DNA of 64,000 nt, taken from positions 14,574,601-14,638,600 of the forward strand of contig JBBMOA010000004.1 of NCBI GenBank assembly GCA_037954235.1, read 5' to 3'. Source of the DNA: Aulostomus chinensis (lineage: Eukaryota > Chordata > Actinopteri > Syngnathiformes > Aulostomidae). A program made the translations under genes and the position numbers. Positions 34,609 to 47,219 of this stretch are shown here, one piece after another. Within the stretch, counting starts at the first letter, position 1, and each line of letters begins with the position of its first letter. The notes under the pieces were generated by a model. The model had not been told where the DNA came from and did not search any database. It was given only the letters and a program-made list of their open reading frames with translations.

Positions 34609-35443
34609 ATCTGTAATGTCTGCAGCCATAAAAACGTATAAAACCTCAGAAGCCAAACTGTCTGCAGAATTTGCTGAATCAGACAAAACTTTCTCCTCTC
34701 CAGGGTTTGTAGCCCGGAAGTCTTCAAAGTTTGTAAAATGCCTCATGTAACTTCTGTTTCAAAGGCGAGAAATAAGTTTGAATTGGAAAATACGACCAGG
34801 TGTGAGAATGAGCCAGTATTTCGTACTCTAAGTCAACAGGGGGCAGTATGTTAGCTTTTGTTTAGCATGAGCCGAAGGTGAAGCCCCAAACTCCGAACCA
34901 ACCCACTTGCTCTTAGCTGCTCGAGAAAACCCTCCATTAGCATCACAGCTAACGCCATTAGCACCACTGCAATGTTCGATTGAGAGCCGAGGAAACGGAA
35001 AAATTCCATTTTGTTACTTTTTTGCGACCAAAGCGTGCAAAATAGTAAAACCGCGTCTCCTTATTTTTAATAGCAAACCTCGCTGTTTGCGGATGTTCTA
35101 TAAGTAACATTGATTGTGGGACAACACTAAAGCCTCCATCAGGCGAAGGACCAAGCCTTAAAAAAGAAAAAAAAAAAGAAGAGAAATAGAATGCTGGATG
35201 TAACCATGGTGACAGCTTCCTCCTGTTCCCAGGGGGAATCAGCTTTTACACTTCTTCCCTCATAGATTGATGCTCATGGAGGAAGGTGAGCAGAAAGGGG
35301 CTGGTTTGGGTTTGGGCCTTAGTTTCTTCTGCAAGTGGGCTGGTGCCGACACCACCCCCCCTGAGCAACAGCTCAGGTTTTTCAGATACCCTTGAGCTTC
35401 ACTGCTTGTCTTTATCAACATCTTTCCTTCTCCAATTTGAATC

Positions 35444-35459
35444 GGGGGGGGGGGGGGGG
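35444..35459. repeat. poly-G run (16)
   Basis: Uninterrupted guanine homopolymer. Confidence 0.95.
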
Positions 35460-35701
35460 CACTAGGTAGGTATACACTCAACTAAATGACTTCACACTTT
35501 TCAAGAAACTCTATGTATGACACAGCAAAACACACACAAAGACACAGGAATCCTGCCTGGGCGGGGACGTTCAGGAGCTGATGGTCAGCAAGGATGGAAG
35601 CTGTAATTACACTGGAGCTCTGTGTGAGAAGATGGGATCAAGTCTTTGCCCTTATCTAGGCAGGCTGCTCCCTCATCCAAGGAGGACTATTGTTCCAGGG
35701 G

Positions 35702-35704
<3 letters not shown>

Positions 35705-35770
<66 letters not shown>
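35705..35770. repeat. (GT)n microsatellite
   Basis: Perfect tract of about 33 units. Confidence 0.95.
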
Positions 35771-35771
<1 letters not shown>

Positions 35772-36894
35772 TGAGATTTCATAGCAAGATAACCCAAAAA
35801 GGAGCTATGATACCCTCACAACATACACCTTAAGATAAAGAAAATTGAAAGAGAACAATTGTGTGAGGGAGACACCGGAGGACAGGTTGTACAAAAGGAA
35901 TTGTAATTTTGCAGTTTCCCAGACTCTCGCTCCAATGAGAGCCGCACACACGCTCACACACACTCCAGCACAATGTCTCGCATTTGTGCAAACAGATTTC
36001 ATTTCACAGAGCTTGTTGGCTGAACCAAATCCAGCTTAGCGCACCCTGCTTGGTGTCCTAGTGTGAGTACAGCCACATATGCTGCTGTGCTTACCTGAAC
36101 ACACAACTTTCAGGCGCAAATAATTATTGGGCCTTCTGGGAGCGTGTGTGTGAGAGGTGACAGTAAGGAGACTTGCGATGATCCCTGTGGAGTGTCCACT
36201 GGCAGAGCCCGGGGCCGCAGGTTGAGCCAAGGTGATATGCGAGCTAATGAGGTGTCATCTTTGGCGAGGACTCAGTAGAAGAGACAATGGCACATGCCGT
36301 CTCCATTTCATGACGGTGCCAGACGACGGCGCCGGCACTAGGACGGAAGAGTGCTCGTTCTGACAGAAGTTTGCAAATCTTGCATATTTGAGTATCCTGC
36401 ACTCAGCGCATCATCAATAATAAAGACCTACACTGTGAGAAGTTTAAGTAAAAGAGCTGGGACAGCCCGCTGAATCATTTAAAGGCTGGACGGAAGCAGT
36501 GACACAGCTAAGTGAGGGACACCGAGTCTATGGGGTTGCTGAGCTGTCATCAATGTACAGATGCTGAAACGTGCACTTGTTACCGCCGTGAAAAGTTGTA
36601 GTATGGCTGAGATGTGCAGCGATCTATTTATTCTTCTCTTAATAATGCAAAATAGTTTTAAAGGTTCTACCCATGCAGAAAAAAAAGAGGATGGATATGT
36701 TAATTTAACACCCTCTTTATGTCATTTGTTAAGATGTTCTGCGTGGTACTTTCTCAAGTTTTAACTTCCCACTAGCTTCACTGAACTTATTCCCCCTCCT
36801 GCTTTCTCCCTGGATCAACTTTATGATGAGTTGACTCTGTTGAGGTGCTGTGCAATCAAATGCATCACTGCATAAGCCAGAATAAAATGTCCTA

Positions 36895-36948
36895 GGAGAG
36901 AGAGAGAGAGAAGGAGGGAGGGAAGAGGGGAGAGGCAAGAAGAGAGAG

Positions 36949-36986
<38 letters not shown>
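36895..36986. repeat. (GA)-rich tract running into (GT)n
   Basis: Purine-rich GA/GGAGGGA sequence to about 36949, then about 17 GT units (36952-36986). Confidence 0.9.
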
Positions 36987-36988
<2 letters not shown>

Positions 36989-37122
36989 CGATCACATCTT
37001 AGCACTCGGAGGCTTCCAGAGTGACCAGCCATGAAACGGTTGCTGCCCTCGCCTCCGTTTGGGATTACCCCACATATGGATGTACCTATAATAAATAATG
37101 ACTACCAGTGGTGATGAAAAAA

Positions 37123-37149
37123 GTGTGTGTGTGTGTGTGTGTGTGTGTT
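37123..37149. repeat. (GT)n microsatellite
   Basis: Perfect tract of about 13 units. Confidence 0.95.
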
Positions 37150-37538
37150 TCATAATCCCAGGAAAATTTCTCGTCCTGTTGCCCAGAGGTTAAAAAAAAA
37201 TCCTGTCCGTTTTAATTGGATGAAATCTAATCTAATCAGGATTAGTATTACACCTGAGGTCGCAGGTGAATGCAATTAAATGCAATTAACAGTGTCACTT
37301 CATAGTTGTCACGCTGAATGTTGTTGCTGCATATAGTTTTTGTCGCGGTTGTCTGTTCAATTACCTCCAGGATGCAAAAAAAAAATAGAACCTGCAAGTT
37401 CAATTAGCGTCTAATTCATAAACTGTGGTTTGATGTTAATAGCTGAGCTGCACCCAAAGCTGCCTTCATGGTCGCTGCTCACATGGCTTGATCTGACAGA
37501 AGGAAGTTGTTGAATCATCCACGCTCATACGTCTCACT

Positions 37539-37541
<3 letters not shown>

Positions 37542-37590
<49 letters not shown>
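37542..37590. repeat. (GT)n microsatellite
   Basis: Perfect tract of about 24 units. Confidence 0.95.
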
Positions 37591-37591
<1 letters not shown>

Positions 37592-38426
37592 CATCTGTGA
37601 CAATCCTACAGGAATTCTGTAGGTGCGAGAAGCCCATCACGTCAGCAAAGTCACCTTCGCCACTTTGGTATCAACAGCAGCCAGTATTCAGTGAAGTTGT
37701 TGGGTTAATTTGTTTGTCCTGCGCTAATTTGACTGCCCGACAACATGTCGGGGAATCAAACGAAGCCAAACGTTGTAAATGCAGCAGCATCCGGAAGTAT
37801 CTGAGTAATAAATGCAAAGCGGAATGTGATGTTGTGCCGCTTCGAAGGATCGGGATCAACAAGTGACTTAAAAAAAAACGCGGCGGTAAAGGTGGCAGTT
37901 GACAATGTTGAGGCAATGATGACCAAAATGTTGCAGTCAAGTCAGAAAGAGAACGATAAAAAGGAGCTGCAATATCCATCTCTCCCCCTCAAAAAGCCAA
38001 ATTCCCATCACTACTTGGGACATAAAGGCAAATATCAAGACATATTTCTACTTCAGAAATGCAGTATGTGACATTTCTATCTTATGCTCTCCTTTCTGTC
38101 ATTTTGCACTCCTTTTAAAGGAGCACTCGGCATTTTCATACTTGTTGGAGCACTACAGATACATCTCCACTATTGTTACATCTCTGATGTCATTTGGGGT
38201 TGTTCTGGTTTTATTGATGCAAATTGTGAGTGCAGAAATTAAGACACATGAAAAGATGCTTAATTACTGGTAGATTCTGAAGCATGTTTTGCTGTTTCGT
38301 TAGCGTAAATAAAACATTCATTCAAATCGGGCCCCTCCTGCTTGAATCAACTGCACTAGAAGCGTGTGCTCCCCGACCCACTGACACCCTAGACCTGCAA
38401 TTGGCTGAACTGACCTAAACACTAGT

Positions 38427-38720
38427 CACGACAAGCTACAAACTAGCTACAACAAGCTACAAACTAGCTACTGTGAGCTAAACTCTGGCTAAGGCAAGCC
38501 TAAAACTAGCTACCACAAGCTACAAACTAGCTACCACAAGCTACAAACTAGCTACCACAAGCTAAACACGAGCTATGGCAAGCTTAAAACTAGCTATGGC
38601 AAGCTAACAGCTGGCTGGGACAAGCTAATCCCTAGCCAGGACAAGTTTATTACTTAATTACCAGTTAGCACAAGCTAAAGTCCATTAACACAAGCTAAAC
38701 ACCAGCTAGGACAAGCAAAC
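38427..38720. repeat. Minisatellite, about 20-bp period
   Basis: Units like ACAAGCTACAAACTAGCTAC are repeated, best preserved at 38430-38465 and 38500-38560, then drifting to AAGCTAAACAC, AAGCTAACAGC and AAGCTAATCCC forms through 38720. Each unit carries AGCTA words, so both strands contain many CTAGCT palindromes. It is noncoding. Confidence 0.85.
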
Positions 38721-40108
38721 AATCAGTATGTCACCCACCTTTCTAGCAGAGAGCAGGCCATTTATGCAACACCCTTCATCCCCAGCTGCTCCTTCAGTGC
38801 TGGAAATGTCCCACCTAAACAAAACTACAGCACACGTCTAGAGGCCTGTTTATGATTCCAGGGCCAGATTAACTTTGTATTTGTCTGTATTTTGTTTTTT
38901 AAGGAAAATGCTGCAGACTCCACCTTTAAAACATAAGGAATGTGTGATTCAGCATTTTAAAAAGTTCTCTGCTGCATCATTTATGATAATATGGAAGTGC
39001 CATTGAACCAAAAGCGATATATTTTGGAGCGTAAGTACCTTATTAGAAGCATTAACCTTTATACTATACTTGAGCACACCTGCAGACCCCAGGTATTTAC
39101 TTTTTTTGTTTCCCACTGGTGCTTTACTCTATCATTCCAAATCTTCATGACTTTGACATCAGTTTGTTCCTAATGAAGTCGTAGCACCATTTTCTGTTTT
39201 AATTAGCACTTTACCTTTAATTACCTTTAATTGAGTATTGGGCACAGAAGCCCTGAGAGACAAGTGAGAGGGAAAAAGAAGTGTGGTGATTCAATTTTAA
39301 ATGGTTTTCTCCTTCTTCCAAATTAAGAAGGGGGAGGGGGGTGTACATCACGTCACGTTAATGATATTTCCATTAAGTGGTTAGTTAGTGTACAGTACGT
39401 GTTGTTCCAAACTCTACTCCTACTACTTAATTGATTGGAGAGCTCTGGGAAGACTTGTTTAAGACTGATAATGACTATGAAATTATGTATTCTGATGCAT
39501 CTGCTTCTCTCTGAGTACTTCAGTACTTCAGTCTGCTTCTGTGGCACAAATGCTTTTCATTGAGAGTAACTGTACATGGAGAACTGGGTACTTTTTACAT
39601 CCTAACCATTTTTTTAAAAAATATAACTATTTTGTTTTCTTCTATTTTTTTTTTTTTTTTGCTTGAAAGCAGATTCAACAAAGTCTGGCTTAAAACCCTG
39701 AGTTGACTTAGCTTGAGATGGGAATATAAACACATTCGCGCTGAGCACGAGTTGTTCTTCACTAATAAAATCACCATTTAAGTCCAGTTGAGCTAGAAAT
39801 ATGAACAAATGAGGTCTTAAAAGCCAGGACCGGAGAAGGGAAACGCCCTTCGTCAAGATTTATTTCAGTACAATCTACTAGTGCATCATTGACCATGTAT
39901 GAATTTCCTTAATGGATGATAAAGTTCTGGAATCCTGGATGTTAGCTTTGCTTTTCGTAAGGCTTCATATTCATTGAATCATTTGTCCTGATGTGATTGG
40001 TTGCACTGATGGGACATTCCTGTCATAGTGAGCTTATGTAAATATTTGATCATTCATCGAGAACTTTTCTTCGTGTATTTCATTACCTAGGACATACACT
40101 TCTGATAA
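38721..40108. other. Non-genic stretch
   Basis: A/T-rich unique sequence with a poly-T run at about 39646-39660. No supported exon. Confidence 0.55.
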
Positions 40109-41010
40109 GGGTTGGAAACCAAAATTCGGTTCCAAGTAGGAACCGAATTAAATACAGTGAGTACCAGGTACCCATAAAAAAAAAATAAATAAAAATTTGA
40201 ATTTCATTTCTGCTTATTGGTTCCAGATGCACTCATTTACACGGCTGCTTACAGAGTTTTGACATCGGCCAGCAGGACCTGTCTTTTGCGTGTCTACGTC
40301 ACACGATGCTGCACAAAGCACGTTGTCAGAGGAGCTAGCAGCAGGTCGCCTGCTAGCAACGAGAGATGGACCGGGGAGAGCGGTCGAAGGTGTGGCTTTA
40401 TTTGTCCAGAGAGAGCGAAGGCAAAAAGGCAAAGGCGAATTTATTTGTATAGCACCATTCACACACAGGGCAATTCATAGTGCTTTACAGAGGGAATGAG
40501 AAATCGAAAGTTCGAATCAGTTTAAAATCGAAAACATGAATTAAAACATTCAAAAATCATTTAAAATCAATTCGACAGCAGACAAATCAATATTAAATCA
40601 ATCCATCAATCCCAAATCAATACTACAAGAAGGCTGCAGTAAACAGCAGTGTTTTCAGCCCTGATTTAAATGAGCTGACAGTTTGTGCCCCCCTCAGAGG
40701 TTCAGGGAGTCTGTTCCACAGGTGTGGACCACAGAAGCTGAACGCAGCTTTACCCTGCTTGATTCTGACCCTGGGGACGCTGAGTAGACCTGTCCCTGAT
40801 GACCTGGGGGGTCCTGAGAGCAGCGACCTTGGTAAATGCCACACGTGGCAAATTGATTGCACTTCCTGCTTATTTAAACATTTATTTTAATGTTTAATAT
40901 AACCAGTACTTTAGTTTGCGATAAAGTGTCATTTGTTAAATATACATTTGACTTCCTAGTTTTTACAGTTTCAACCGTTAGAAACCGGAATCGATAAGCA
41001 GTTCACACGT
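40109..41010 (+). mobile_element. hAT-like DNA transposon remnant, interrupted
   Basis: The left part has a GGAACC/CCGAATT-rich terminal-like region (40109-40150), then a leader. It ends with an ATG at 40366 opening MDRGERSKVWLYL, which matches the start of BED zinc-finger hAT transposases (S-K-V-W-x-x-F/L). The frame is broken at about 40418 by an inserted LINE piece. After it, A/T-rich sequence continues to 40975-41000 with AAACCGGAATCGATAAGCAG, again typical of the ends of this fish hAT group. Clear inverted repeats and target duplication were not found, so borders are approximate. Confidence 0.5.
40418..40834 (-). mobile_element. L2-type LINE 3' end nested in the hAT remnant
   Basis: The minus strand encodes the extreme C-terminus of an L2/CR1-like LINE: RVRIKQGKAAFSFCGPHLWN, then RLPEPLRGAQTVSSFKSGLK and TLLFTAAFL ending in TAG near 40623. 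The 3' UTR follows, ending GTGCTATACAAATAAATTCG and a short tail of GCCTTT-like repeats (40418-40440). The F-S-x-x-x-P-x-L-W-N-x-L-P and S-F-K-S-x-L-K-T-x-L-F motifs are diagnostic of this LINE group. It is heavily 5'-truncated. Confidence 0.75.
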
Positions 41011-41862
41011 CAGATTCATAAAAATCCTATTCACACGTGTCCCTACTTCTTGAGACAATGCAATTTGATGCCATTTAATAGGCCAGAAATTCTGTAAGGT
41101 CCGCCTCAGCCTGTCACGACGCGACGCAACACAACACTGAGTCTTTGAAGCGGGTTTTATGCCAGAAAGCTGCTGATGTTTTGGTCACTCGCCCATGGTG
41201 ACATCATGGCGTCTCTTGGGAGATTCCTGTCTCAGTATTTCACTGCTGTTTCCATTGTTTCATAGCACCGTCATCCGTCCAACTTGAAAAACTTAATGTA
41301 ATCCACATAACTTTTATGGCAACTTTTGTGGGAATGAAATGCAGAAGCGAGGGAGTGGTCGTTTCGTTTAAGAGGGAGTGGGCGGTGCACAAGGAGAAAA
41401 AATGAGGGGAAGTAATGGCAGTGCGTTCATGCATGAAATGAAACGTGCTTGTTTTGGTATTTAATGAAAAAAAAAAAAAAAGTGATCCGGACTGCAGACC
41501 AGCAGTAAGAGGGCGTACCAACATACTTGTGAATAAATCGATTCTTCCGCGTTCATGGCTACTGGGACATCGACAGTTAAAGTAGACACGCTGACTGAAG
41601 TGCTGCATCAATTTTTCCGCGATTGATGTCTAGCTTTTGACCCGTATACTGGCTTTGTGAATCAATTCAGCCGTATCTGACACTCGACTAATGTACTCTT
41701 ACCCCTATGATATTTGCTTGCTATGGCAGTTTATCCAGCACCCAGGTACATCCATGTAGGAAGGATGTGGATTATTATGCAACTGGGGAGAAAAAGCCTG
41801 TTATTTCTGCATTTAGTTTGAGGGAAGAGAAGCTTCTGACAACACCGCAACACAACAGGTTA

Positions 41863-41881
41863 ATTTTTTTTTTTTTTTTTT
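41863..41881. repeat. poly-T run (about 19)
   Basis: Uninterrupted thymine homopolymer. Confidence 0.9.
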
Positions 41882-42123
41882 TATAGAATGCCCTTGCTAG
41901 GCTGGTGGGCCCCCACGGGTAGATAATCTTCCCCTGGTACACACAATATGCCATGAATAAATCATCTCTCGCCAGGACAAAACCCTCAGGTTCAAATGAT
42001 TGAGATTTCACTTGCCTGCTGTAACAGAGGAACAAGCAGCCAGAAGCAATTCTGATGCATAATATAACGGCGAGGTTTAATGGAATGAAGGACGGTTGCT
42101 GGTGCAGTGGCAGTGCATGTGGT

Positions 42124-42129
<6 letters not shown>

Positions 42130-42154
<25 letters not shown>
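42130..42154. repeat. (CA)n microsatellite
   Basis: Perfect tract of about 12 units. Confidence 0.95.
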
Positions 42155-42368
42155 TAATCATACATTTGCTATCAATAATCTTCCCCCGGCGGAGGTGTAT
42201 TAGAAGATATTCACCCCGATGGAAACATTTGCATTTCCCTTTTGTTCGCTCCACTTTCAAACGCAGTAATTTTGTCTCGCTCTCTCACTGTCTAAGGTCA
42301 TTGTAATGAACGTTTCATTCTTCAGTCTTCTTATGTGATGTATTGTTGAAGGCTCTCAGGGGCAAACT

Positions 42369-42397
42369 GGGGGTTGGGGGGGTTGGGATGGGGGGGC
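42369..42397 (+). repeat. G-quadruplex-type motif
   Basis: Four G runs (5, 7, 3 and 7) separated by TT, TT and AT form a textbook short-loop quadruplex pattern on the plus strand. Confidence 0.7.
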
Positions 42398-42974
42398 ATG
42401 CAAGGAAGAACTTTGCCCTTTATTCCCGCATGTCGTTTTGTCAAAGAATTCATCCTCGGAGCCGTCTGTGTTTTTTTGGGACCATCAAGCTTTTATTATT
42501 CACATCATCGTGTTGCGCAAACTACAACAAAATAAGCCCCGGGAAATGAACGAGGACCACAAAAGAAGGAAAAAAGGGAGATAGGGAGAGGGGAGGAACG
42601 AGGGGGGGGGGAGGAGGAGACAGCGAGATAGTCTTTCCATCAGCTGGAGTTCTCATAAATATTGTAATTGTGTGGTTATAGAATGGCAGCGGCGGTGAGC
42701 CACTGTGCTGTGATTGACTTTGAGTGAATGCTGTCTCACCTCTTTGAATGAATTGAACATGAACACTGGTGACAAAAATGGGGGGGGGGAGGGGAGTTTA
42801 GATAATAGATGATTTTTCATGTTGCATTCACAAAGGTTAACTCCTGCAGGCTGCACAGGGAGAAACAAAAAAATATGACATCATCTTATTCTTTCTCTCA
42901 ATGTAAAACATCATGCTGATCACTGCTGACTGTTTTGGTCTCTCACTCTTTTTTTTTTTTTTTTTTTTTGCCTC

Positions 42975-43260
42975 AGATTTACCCGGTGGTTTCCATGACG
43001 TTCATGTAACAGAATGTGGTAATGCGGCGTACCTGAGGCAAATTAATCAGGCTAAATCAACAGGGTTGCCAAGGAGAAGCAGGAGCGTCCAGTTGCTCTA
43101 CCCCAGCCACCTCAACTCCTAATTGGGCTTAAATTGGCACAGAGAGCCCCTCCAGTGTCAGCCAACCGCAGGTAATTGCCCGAGTGAAGCACCAATCACC
43201 TCATCTCTCCTCTGCTGCTCTGATTTCACACTTCTGCGAAGTTATTGGCCCATTCAAGAC
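42975..43260. promoter_or_regulatory. Possible conserved noncoding block
   Basis: Repeat-free sequence between a poly-T and a poly-C run, with AAATTAATCAGG, CTAATTGGGC and ACCAATCACC words. Function is inferred from style only. Confidence 0.2.
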
Positions 43261-43310
43261 TCAAGCTGACATCAAGAGAGAGGAATCTTGTACAACTTGC
43301 AGAGTGGACT

Positions 43311-43332
43311 CCCCCCCCCCCCCCCCCCCCCC
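43311..43332. repeat. poly-C run (22)
   Basis: The longest G/C homopolymer in the window. Confidence 0.95.
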
Positions 43333-45182
43333 AACTCGTTCACCAGTACTTCTTCAACGGTACTCCCAAAGGTTCAAGAGGTTAATGGTTGTCTGGAGGG
43401 TTTGAAAATACATTTAAATTCCAAAGCTGACAGCGGCGAAAGGTTGAGCTGCAATGACACACATGAAGATGTTATTCATGTTACCGAAATTGGGTTAAAG
43501 GTACCTAAAGCAGATGTGTGACGGCTCAGTCATGGCTGGAACCCGGTCACGAGCAATGAGTGTCAGCACTGATGAATGAAACTCATTCACACACAGCTAG
43601 TGTTGTAGTACTTCGAGACCGGTCTTGGTCTTAGAGTGTATTTATATTGTAATATGTATATGCATGCTTTTGTTGATGTATTCTGGGGCATTTTGGGTTT
43701 TTTTGTGTAGCCGGCAAGGAGTAACAAGTAGCAGCTGGATTCACTGAGTCCTTGTGGAATCCTTCAATATAAATGTAGGTCTTAGGGACACTTGGTCAGT
43801 TTGTCATGGGGTTAGAGGCTGTAGCCGCCTGTGTACCACAAATTAAAAGATTATCACAGCAGGAAAAGATTATTTCACAGATTGGATTAAAAAAACCTCG
43901 AGAGAGGGTAAACAAAATAAGTGAGGGACACAAAGGCATTCGTCGTTTCGGTAAGAAGTCTGAGCGAACGCAAGCTGCAAATTGCTTAAGAAACTTCTCA
44001 TACAAAATTGATCACATTTCTTTCTGACTAATGCCGAGTCTGATTCTTTATGCTCTTTGATACATTTTCATCCATATTTAAGTCTCCCCATTCTTAAATT
44101 ATTCTCTGATATCATGACAGGAACAATTTAGGAACGCCGAAGCCCTCTAAATCTTTCGATTCCAACCTTCTAGAACCAATTCGAGAACCCTCACTCTGAG
44201 GAAAAAAAAAAACGGGGTAAATATAGGCATCAATTTGTGGGTTTTTAGCCACTTTAGCAGCAAATGAATGAGATTCTGAGCCTGTGAATATTACATGAAC
44301 CATCCAGACATTTTTGGAACCTCATGAAATCCAGTTTAGTCGCGGCACACACTTACCGATTCAAGCATCCGTGTCAGTATCCACCAGCTGTTGCTGCAAG
44401 ATTTAAGGCCTAACCTTCCATCGCTTTTTTTTCATCTGATGCAACGCGCAGGCGAGGACGCATGTAATCCGCTCATTCCCACTCGCAGTCCTAAAAAAGA
44501 AAAAAGACACAGTTGGCAAAAAAAAGGTGGAAGTTTAAAGAAATGGTATATAAATGTATATACGTGCTTTACAGACTCTCCCTTTGCATCGGTGGATACG
44601 TTACTCAGAAATATATTAATAATTATAGCTGAAGGGGAGGGCACAGCTTCACATCTATGCTTAGTGTCTGCACCATGCTCACTGCATGACAATTAGAGCC
44701 TTACATAACCACTAACAGCACGCCCACATGTACATGCACAACGCTGGGGAAAAAAAAAATTGCACATGTAGAATTGAGGTTCCACATATAAAAACACAAT
44801 CAGTCTCCCCTTTGGTTTCATTTCCGTGATATTTCTCTTGAATTACTACTTTAGAATCTCAATGTCTTAAATATTAGGAGTCGTGTCTTTATGAACAAGC
44901 AGCTGCACCTCAATGTTCCCTTCTTTTTTTTTTATAAACATGTATTTCCATGTCCTTATCATCTCCCTTTAATTTCCGTTCCCTTGGTTCCTGTCCTTGG
45001 TGGTCGCTGCGGTAATCGAGATGTTTCTTAACACAAAGAGCGCGTAGCCTGAGGCGAATAACAACACGACTGGTCTCACCTTTGACCCTGGGCAGGCCAG
45101 CCATTCAAATATTTACACGAGTACTTTAATAATCCTCAAAAAATTATCAAACTAGGCAACTGGACTCAATCCTCCTGTACTG

Positions 45183-45290
45183 TAAGTGAAGACGTTGCGC
45201 CTCTCATCCAAGAAGCTTCTTCAGTTCTAAAATTCTGGTGGGAAGTAGCAGGTACAGAACCACCCAAGGGGGTGGTGGCAAAGAAAAAAA
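45183..45290 (+). repeat. Dispersed teleost repeat, possibly Penelope-like
   Basis: The phrases gaagacgttgcgcctctcat, ccaagaagcttcttcagttc, taaaattctggtggg and cacccaagggggtggtgg are typical of a widespread fish repeat, which I associate loosely with Penelope-like elements. Only about 110 bp remain, so the class is uncertain. Confidence 0.45.
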
Positions 45291-46191
45291 ACTCTCTCTA
45301 CTTTAATAGTCATGGTGGCGGGGAAGAGATCAAAGTATTTCTGAATACTTTTTATCTCATTGCCTAAAGACCGAAAGAAGAATGGCTGACCAACACTGTA
45401 ATACTGGTTTAATCCGCAGTTAATCAGGATTAAATTTTACAATCTAGACGTCCTGTTTTTGGACCAAACCGATGAAGATATAACAGCTAAACAAGCGGCG
45501 TTTGTGAAGCCGATTCGTTTGTGCCGCAGTACATCACATACTACTTCCTGTATCCAGTTCTCATTATACATCAATGAAGTACTGCTTTTGAAGTACGTTT
45601 TTTTGCAACCTCATATTTCTAAGAGTAAAATCCAGGTACAAAACAAACACTTCCATTATCTTTATCACAGACGCCTTCCAGTTTTTCCCCGGACCCAACC
45701 GCAAACCCGGCAGACAGCATGGATGTGAAGAACTGGAGGATTTATTGCTCAAAATAAACAAAAATTTAAAAATACAAAACTAAGCAGGGTTCCTGAAGAA
45801 ACTCACAAACAACTGGGAGGCAGGCAGGGTGAACCACAGGAGGGTGAATGAAAGAGGAGAGAGGATTCGACAAAGACTGAGACAGAACAGGGAAGTAAAA
45901 TACAACGTAGTGAAAGAAGAAACAGGAGGGAGAGAACAAGTCATTCAAATGGTAAAGTGTCCGATGGAAAGTCCAAGAAATATCAAGATCCATAAAACGA
46001 ACAGGACCGTAACATCAAGGGAAGGAAATCAGAGATGGAGAAACCCCGTATTGTATCTAGAAGTATGTCTCAACATGTCTGGCGTGGTTGATGTGAGATG
46101 ATTGCACGTGCTTGTGTGTTGTGTTTTGACAGTAGGAGTTAAAAGATAGTGATTTGGGAGTTTGTTCACAGCTACGGGTGTGAGCAAGTGT

Positions 46192-46192
46192 G

Positions 46193-46240
<48 letters not shown>

Positions 46241-46250
46241 GTGTGTGTGT
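46192..46250. repeat. (TA)n then (TG)n compound microsatellite
   Basis: About 23 TA units, with one CA step, run into about six TG units. Confidence 0.95.
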
Positions 46251-46885
46251 TTTGAGGAACACATTCTACCATGTCCTGAGATTTTCTTTCGATGCTGTAC
46301 ATGCTTTGTTGAAATTTCGATTTTCTCTGACAGCAGTGGTAAAATGTCAAGTATTAACACACTGCATATGGTTAAAAAAAAAACACAGCAATTGCATCAT
46401 ACAATCAAACTTCCATACTTGTCTCCCTTCATATCGTAGTAATAGTATTGATAATGTTCATAATAATGAAGACATTTCAAGGATTCAAGTATTTAAAAAA
46501 AAAAACAACCTCAAGTTTATCCGGTTACATCTCCTCCTCTTCAACTGAAACCAATATCATCATACATTTTTCATAAAAGTCCACGTAATGGAGAAATGAT
46601 TAAGAAATCAAGTAAAAAACAAAAAAAAAGTGCTGTACAGTGGAATTATTCAAGAAAATGAAAAGCAACTCCTCCAGATTTAATAGGTTCTTGGCTCATG
46701 CAACAAGTTGTCATGCAAGATGCAAGTTTTCAAGCAAACCTGCCAAAAAAAAAAAAAAAAGGTAGTAAATATGGCAGAGGAGGCATGAGCAGTCACGGCA
46801 GCCATAGCAAAGCTAGAGGTACTAATATTTAAAGCAATAAAACAAAGAAATTTCAAAGTAGAGTGGTGATGCAATGAAGCTGTAT

Positions 46886-46900
46886 GGGGGGGGGGGGGGG
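46886..46900. repeat. poly-G run (15)
   Basis: Uninterrupted guanine homopolymer. Confidence 0.95.
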
Positions 46901-47162
46901 TGTTTTGTGTATAAGCTGAAGGAGTGGTTGTTTCTCCACTCCCAGGTTTTAATGTTCTCCATACTTCATAAAATAATGGTAAGGGGTTCCAGCTCCTCTT
47001 ATTGAAGTTGATAAATGGCAGCCACGTTTCATTAACTCTTTAATCTTCTCTTTCATCTTGGCTGTTATCTGTTCCGTGTTAGAACGATCTTTCCATACTT
47101 GTAGCCGTCACGATCCGGTACGCTAAGGTTGCCGCACACATTAGCAAGAAGTTCTGAAAGGA

Positions 47163-47164
<2 letters not shown>

Positions 47165-47217
<53 letters not shown>
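47165..47217. repeat. (GT)n microsatellite
   Basis: Perfect tract of about 26 units. Confidence 0.95.

Positions 47218-47219
<2 letters not shown>

Larger units (their letters stand above)
34616..38426. other. Non-genic stretch
   Basis: It is dominated by long microsatellites: poly-G 35444-35459, (GT)n 35705-35770, GA-rich then (GT)n 36895-36986, (GT)n 37123-37149 and (GT)n 37542-37590. A plus-strand frame after the last tract (to 37863) is Cys-rich (RCKCSSIRKYLSNKCKAEC) but unrecognised. Confidence 0.5.

Noticed and set aside
37740..37863. Endothelin-like peptide
   Set aside because: Spacing between the second and third Cys is ten residues instead of seven, and the aromatic C-terminal tail is absent.
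38427..38720. CRISPR-like array
   Set aside because: Repeats are directly adjacent and drifting, with no unique spacers, in a vertebrate genome.
41202..41261. ATG frame reading MASLGRFLSQYFTAVSIVS
   Set aside because: It looks like a mitochondrial leader at first, but it stops after 19 residues and has no GT donor after the CAG.
46029..46548. Frames of 62-128 codons on both strands
   Set aside because: Built around the (TA)n/(TG)n microsatellite (Tyr-Ile and Val-Cys runs).
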